Shown: positions 5,550-7,134 of the stretch, piece by piece
Layout: every line of letters begins with the position of its first letter
Position numbering within the stretch: the first letter of the stretch is position 1
Source of the DNA: JAEUIT01 sp034439815
Lineage (GTDB): Bacteria > Planctomycetota > Phycisphaerae > Phycisphaerales > SM1A02
Assembly: GCA_034439815.1 (NCBI GenBank)
Contig: JAWXBD010000015.1
Coordinates: 1-7,134, forward strand
Direction of reading: 5' to 3'
Length of the DNA stretch: 7,134 nt
Made by a program: the position numbers and the translations under genes
Notes under the pieces: model-generated
Databases searched by the model: none
The model's input: the letters and a program-made list of their open reading frames with translations, nothing else
What the model was told of the DNA's origin: nothing

Positions 5550-7046
5550 TTGGCAGGTCGCGTGCGCTGGCTACTCATAGTTGCTCTAGCAATGGCGGTC
5601 GTTGTTCCCGCAGTTTGGCTCCGTCAGGACGCTCGAGCGCCGGTCCGGGTCGATTTCAACCGTGACATCCGTCCGATCGTCAATCGCAGCTGCATTGGTT
5701 GCCACGGCGGCGTCCGGCAGGCCGGCGGATTCAGTATGCTGTTTCGCGAGGATGCGCTGAAGCCGGGCCAGTCCGGCCGTCTGGCCATCGTTCCCGGCTC
5801 TCCCGCGAAAAGTGAGCTAATCCGCCGCGTAACGCTGCCGGCCGAACATGTCGAGCACATGCCTAAGCGGGGCGTCACGCTCTCCGATCAGGAGCAATCG
5901 CTCTTTCGGCGGTGGATAGAAGAAGGTGCGGTGTGGCAGAACTACTGGGCTTACGTGCCTCCCTCCGAAGTGACGGTCCCGAAGCCGCAGAGGAAGGGCT
6001 GGGTCAACAATCCGATCGATGCGTTCGTCCTTGCGCGTCTCGAGCAGAGCGCGCGCGTTACGTCGCCGCGCGCAGATTGCGCGCGGCTCCTCCGGCGCGT
6101 GAGCTTGGATCTAACCGGCCTGCCAGCCGCGTTCGACGATGTACAGCGGTTCTGCGCCGAGCCGAGCCAGGACAACTACCTTCGCGAAGTGGACCGCCTG
6201 CTCGCCGCGCCCCAGTACGGCGAGCGATGGGCGAGTTTCTGGCTGGATCTCGCGCGCTACGCGGACTCGCTCGGCTACGAAGACAACATTGAGCGCACGA
6301 TCTGGGAGTACCGCGACTGGGTGATACGCGCACTCAACCGCGACCTTCCCTTCGATCGGTTTACGATCGAGCAACTGGCGGGCGACCTCATACCCGATCC
6401 GACGGTGGATCAACTCATCGCGACGGCCTATCACCGTAATACGCCCACGCGTAACGACGAGGAGGAATTCCGCATCGAAGCGGTGATGGACCCTGTCGCG
6501 AATACGTGGGAAGTATGGCAGGCGCAAACAATTTCCTGCGCGCGATGCCACAGCCTCACCTACGATCCGTTCCGCCAGACCGACTTCTATCGGCTGATGG
6601 CGTTTTTCAACAACACCGAAGACGCCGACAACAAGGGCAATCGGCCCACGGTGTCCGGCGTGCCCAAGGGCAGGGCGCTCGAGTGGCCAGTTCATTATCG
6701 GTTCGCCGAGACGACCGCTGCGCGGGGTCAGCGAATGGTAGCGGAGCGCGATGCGCTGCGCGTTGGTCTGCTCGCTGCGCGCGAGCGGCCAGATGTCGTC
6801 GCCTCTCGCGACAAATGGCAACAGGAACACCGCACGTTCCGAATCGAGAACCCGGGATTCGACACTGCGACCTACCTCAGCGATCAGACTGGCTTCGATT
6901 TCCGCGAGATCGATAAAATCATCGTCACGCCCCGCGCCGATCGCACGCCGAACGATCGCAGCCGGCTCGCCGATTTCTACGCACTAGAGATCGCCCCTGA
7001 GCTGGCGGCACAGCGCAAGCGCGGGAAGTCGCTAAGGAAACTCTGA
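5550..7046 (+). CDS. PSCyt1-DUF1549 cytochrome-like protein, 3' part cut off by an insertion sequence
   Basis: This 498-residue frame has an N-terminal membrane anchor or signal (WLLIVALAMAVVVPAVWL at 7-24), then a planctomycete-type cytochrome c domain (PSCyt1, about 35-130) with heme motif CIGCH at 48-52 and a possible axial Met104 in MPKRG. A DUF1549 domain follows (about 152-355), including RRVSLDLTGLP at 182-192 and WLDLARYADSLGYE at 231-244, with a second CxxCH, CARCH, at 330-334. Such proteins usually continue into DUF1553 for a total of roughly 750-1000 residues; here that domain is absent. Host coding ends at codon 495 (base 7035). The last three residues and the stop come from insertion-sequence DNA, so this is an interrupted gene. 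The biochemical role of the family is not established; membrane or periplasmic redox work is inferred. The start is a TTG directly after an in-frame TGA; GTG at 5562 is an alternative. It is divergent from the binding-protein gene. Confidence 0.88.
   Translation: MAGRVRWLLIVALAMAVVVPAVWLRQDARAPVRVDFNRDIRPIVNRSCIGCHGGVRQAGGFSMLFREDALKPGQSGRLAIVPGSPAKSELIRRVTLPAEHVEHMPKRGVTLSDQEQSLFRRWIEEGAVWQNYWAYVPPSEVTVPKPQRKGWVNNPIDAFVLARLEQSARVTSPRADCARLLRRVSLDLTGLPAAFDDVQRFCAEPSQDNYLREVDRLLAAPQYGERWASFWLDLARYADSLGYEDNIERTIWEYRDWVIRALNRDLPFDRFTIEQLAGDLIPDPTVDQLIATAYHRNTPTRNDEEEFRIEAVMDPVANTWEVWQAQTISCARCHSLTYDPFRQTDFYRLMAFFNNTEDADNKGNRPTVSGVPKGRALEWPVHYRFAETTAARGQRMVAERDALRVGLLAARERPDVVASRDKWQQEHRTFRIENPGFDTATYLSDQTGFDFREIDKIIVTPRADRTPNDRSRLADFYALEIAPELAAQRKRGKSLRKL
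7032..7035. repeat. Putative left copy of a 4-base target duplication, CTAA
   Basis: CTAA fits the YTAR target preference and 4-base duplication known for the IS5 subgroup, and it directly precedes the presumed element end starting GGAA. The right-hand copy lies outside the window, so the duplication is unproven. Confidence 0.45.
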
Positions 7047-7134
7047 TTTACCGGCATGGTCTGATTCTGCACAGACACTGATATGAGTGACGCGATGAAG
7101 CAACAGACGCTGACGGGATTCGAGAAGTACGCGA
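7036..7134 (+). mobile_element. Left end of an IS5-family insertion sequence, partial
   Basis: The element appears to begin with GGAAACTCTGATTTACCGG at 7036, immediately after CTAA. GGAA is the usual beginning of IS5-type terminal inverted repeats. The host reading frame loses protein similarity exactly here and a transposase-like start follows 47 bases later at 7083. The right end and the matching inverted repeat are beyond the window. The exact first base is inferred from the target-site rule and the point where the host protein ends. Confidence 0.7.
7083..7134 (+). CDS. IS5-family transposase, N-terminal fragment
   Basis: The 17 visible codons read MSDAMKQQTLTGFEKYA. The MKQQTL-GFEKY pattern is the familiar start of IS5-family DDE transposases, which cut and paste the element through a DDE catalytic domain that lies beyond this window. 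Transcription runs in the same direction as the interrupted cytochrome-like gene. An internal ATG at 7095 (MKQQTL) is an equally good start, and no ribosome-binding site is obvious for either. Family assignment rests on this short stretch plus the IS-like junction just upstream. Confidence 0.75.
   Translation, partial: MSDAMKQQTLTGFEKYA

Noticed and set aside
6111..6830. Minus-strand open frame of 239 codons within the PSCyt1-DUF1549 gene.
   Set aside because: The plus-strand frame carries the CxxCH and DUF1549 motifs, so the reverse frame is a compositional artefact.

Overview
The window is about 60% GC and densely coded. It looks like accessory carbohydrate-catabolism DNA from a free-living bacterium. 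A proteobacterium is my best guess: there is a LacI-type palindrome, an LldD close to the enterobacterial type, a lipoprotein with a clear lipobox, and an IS5-family element. The planctomycete-type cytochrome (PSCyt1/DUF1549) also occurs in Planctomycetes, Acidobacteria, Verrucomicrobia and some soil proteobacteria, so the phylum is not settled by sequence alone.

Layout. (1) From 3875 down to 1, on the minus strand, lies an apparent operon: a DeoR/GlpR-type repressor, an FGGY-family sugar kinase of the rhamnose/fucose-associated subgroup, an LldD-like FMN-dependent L-lactate dehydrogenase, and the first 23 codons of another gene that runs off the left edge. (2) Positions 3876-4488 hold no convincing gene. 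This stretch contains the operon's AT-rich upstream region, one weak plus-strand open frame and a possible terminator hairpin. (3) Positions 5502-4489 on the minus strand encode a lipoprotein solute-binding protein of the ribose/galactose/AI-2-binding type, with no transporter partners next to it. (4) Divergent from it, 5550-7046 on the plus strand encodes a membrane-anchored PSCyt1-DUF1549 protein. The 47-bp gap between the two genes carries a LacI-like operator palindrome. (5) The PSCyt1-DUF1549 gene is cut at 7035 by the left end of an IS5-family insertion sequence; the transposase begins at 7083 and runs off the right edge.

How the genes may work together. The kinase would phosphorylate a ketose such as L-rhamnulose or L-fuculose. 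An aldolase not in this window would release L-lactaldehyde, which an aldehyde dehydrogenase converts to L-lactate, and the LldD-like enzyme would take that to pyruvate. The DeoR protein is the probable local repressor. The binding protein may sense or capture a sugar for this or a neighbouring pathway. The PSCyt1-DUF1549 gene has probably lost its function, because its DUF1553 half is separated from it by the insertion.

I found no completely new system. The most notable points are the clean IS junction that truncates the cytochrome-like gene, the divergent LacI-type operator, an inverted repeat covering the lldD start codon, and the shared AT-rich motif upstream of two operon genes.
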